Below are positions 4,549 through 5,035 of a stretch of 5,035 nucleotides of DNA, in pieces. The DNA comes from Oscillospiraceae bacterium. GTDB lineage: Bacteria; Bacillota_A; Clostridia; Oscillospirales; Ruminococcaceae. The notes under the pieces were generated by a model. It saw only the letters and a list, made by a program, of their open reading frames with translations. It had not been told where the DNA came from and searched no databases. The stretch spans positions 1 to 5,035 of the forward strand of contig JAGBFE010000060.1 in the NCBI GenBank assembly GCA_018109965.1, in the 5' to 3' direction. Numbering within the stretch: position 1 is the stretch's first letter; the number at the start of each line of letters is the position of its first letter. Position numbers and translations under genes: made by a program.

Positions 4549-5035
4549 ATGGAGAAAAACGTTAAAAATTATTTTACCAAATCCACAATAAGCAATATTA
4601 TCACTGTATGTACAGCGGTGTTGCTTTATCTTGGTATATCACATTTTGATATGGTAAAAAATATAGCAAGCCATTTGTATGGAATCATTTCGCCGTTTGT
4701 AGTGGCATTTGTCCTGGCTTTTTTGCTTAATACTCCGGTAAAGTGGTTTGAAAACAATATGCTTAAAGTTTCAAAAGGCAAACGCGGAACAGCCATTTTC
4801 TGTGCATATCTTGTTACAGCCCTTGCAATTACTGTTCTGGCGGTTATGGTAGCTCCACAGGTACGTGACAGTATACTCAATGTAGTAAACTCTGTTCCTG
4901 AATACATCAGACAGGTTTCTATATTACTTCAGAAGCTGACAACGGATTATAATCTTGACCCTAAAATTGTTGAGACAATCACCGAAACATTGTCTTCAGC
5001 TTTCAAATCATTAAGTGCAATAGCACTCAATCTTA
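4549..5035 (+). CDS. AI-2E family (UPF0118) membrane transporter, N-terminal part
   Basis: The frame is open from ATG 4549 to the window edge, giving 162 residues of a protein that is normally about 350-400 long. Predicted membrane helices lie near residues 14-31, 43-61 and 81-102. The segment YGIISPFVVAFVLAFLLNTPVKWFE (44-68) is the typical N-terminal signature of the AI-2E/PerM/YtvI family (PF01594), and VAPQVRDSILNVVNSVPEYI (101-120) matches the conserved start of the long soluble loop after the third helix. Family members have been linked to autoinducer-2 export or sodium/proton antiport, but most are uncharacterised, so the substrate is unknown. GGAG (4539-4542) lies six bases before the chosen ATG. 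An in-frame ATG at 4537 overlaps that ribosome site and is less likely. The gene is divergent from the racemase gene. Confidence 0.92.
   Translation, partial: MEKNVKNYFTKSTISNIITVCTAVLLYLGISHFDMVKNIASHLYGIISPFVVAFVLAFLLNTPVKWFENNMLKVSKGKRGTAIFCAYLVTALAITVLAVMVAPQVRDSILNVVNSVPEYIRQVSILLQKLTTDYNLDPKIVETITETLSSAFKSLSAIALNL

Noticed and set aside
4631..4639. TTGGTATAT matching the operator half-site
   Set aside because: It lies inside the AI-2E family coding sequence, lacks the second half and is far from any start; chance in AT-rich DNA is likely.
4626..4907. 93-residue minus-strand open frame
   Set aside because: It is antisense to the AI-2E family gene and has low-complexity, non-family sequence.

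Overview
The window looks like a piece of chromosome from an AT-rich, low-GC Gram-positive anaerobe, most likely a gut-type clostridium (Oscillospiraceae/Ruminococcaceae-like). The grounds are AG-rich Shine-Dalgarno sites, near-consensus sigma-A promoters with 17-bp spacers, many compact intrinsic terminators, and the families present: a DUF134 regulator, a NifB/NifX-type protein and an AI-2E family permease. The genus cannot be fixed from the sequence.

Layout. Positions 1-87 are the last codons of an unidentified + strand gene, followed by a weak hairpin. Two independent + strand single-gene units follow: a GNAT N-acetyltransferase (297-743) and a serine hydrolase of the class C beta-lactamase / family VIII esterase type (870-2009). 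Each has a good promoter, ribosome binding site and terminator. The terminator at 2028-2072 is a 19-bp stem that probably serves both converging transcripts. On the minus strand come a NifB/NifX-type metallocluster-binding protein with a His/Cys-rich tail (2122-2541) and, upstream of it, a DUF134 putative DNA-binding regulator (2754-3107). The DUF134 gene has a perfect TTGACA-17-TATAAT promoter. A perfect 14-bp palindrome lies over its predicted start point, a near-copy covers its -35, and a third, weaker copy lies just before the NifB/NifX-type gene. The simplest reading is a small self-regulated metal or redox regulon.

Positions 3228-3640 hold a minus-strand initiator tRNA (tRNA-fMet, 3519-3595) with its own promoter and terminator. 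Next to it is a duplicated fragment containing the 3' half of that tRNA plus its terminator (3228-3300). Between the two copies sits a GC-richer, hairpin-rich insert of about 150 bp, bounded by inverted GGGTTAT/ATAACCC and carrying an inverted piece of the same tRNA. This is the least explained part of the window and the best candidate for something undescribed.

The last part holds a short aspartate/glutamate racemase family protein (3721-4368, minus). Divergent from it is the N-terminal 162 residues of an AI-2E family (UPF0118) membrane protein (4549 to the window end, +). No CRISPR array, transposase, phage gene or rRNA was seen.
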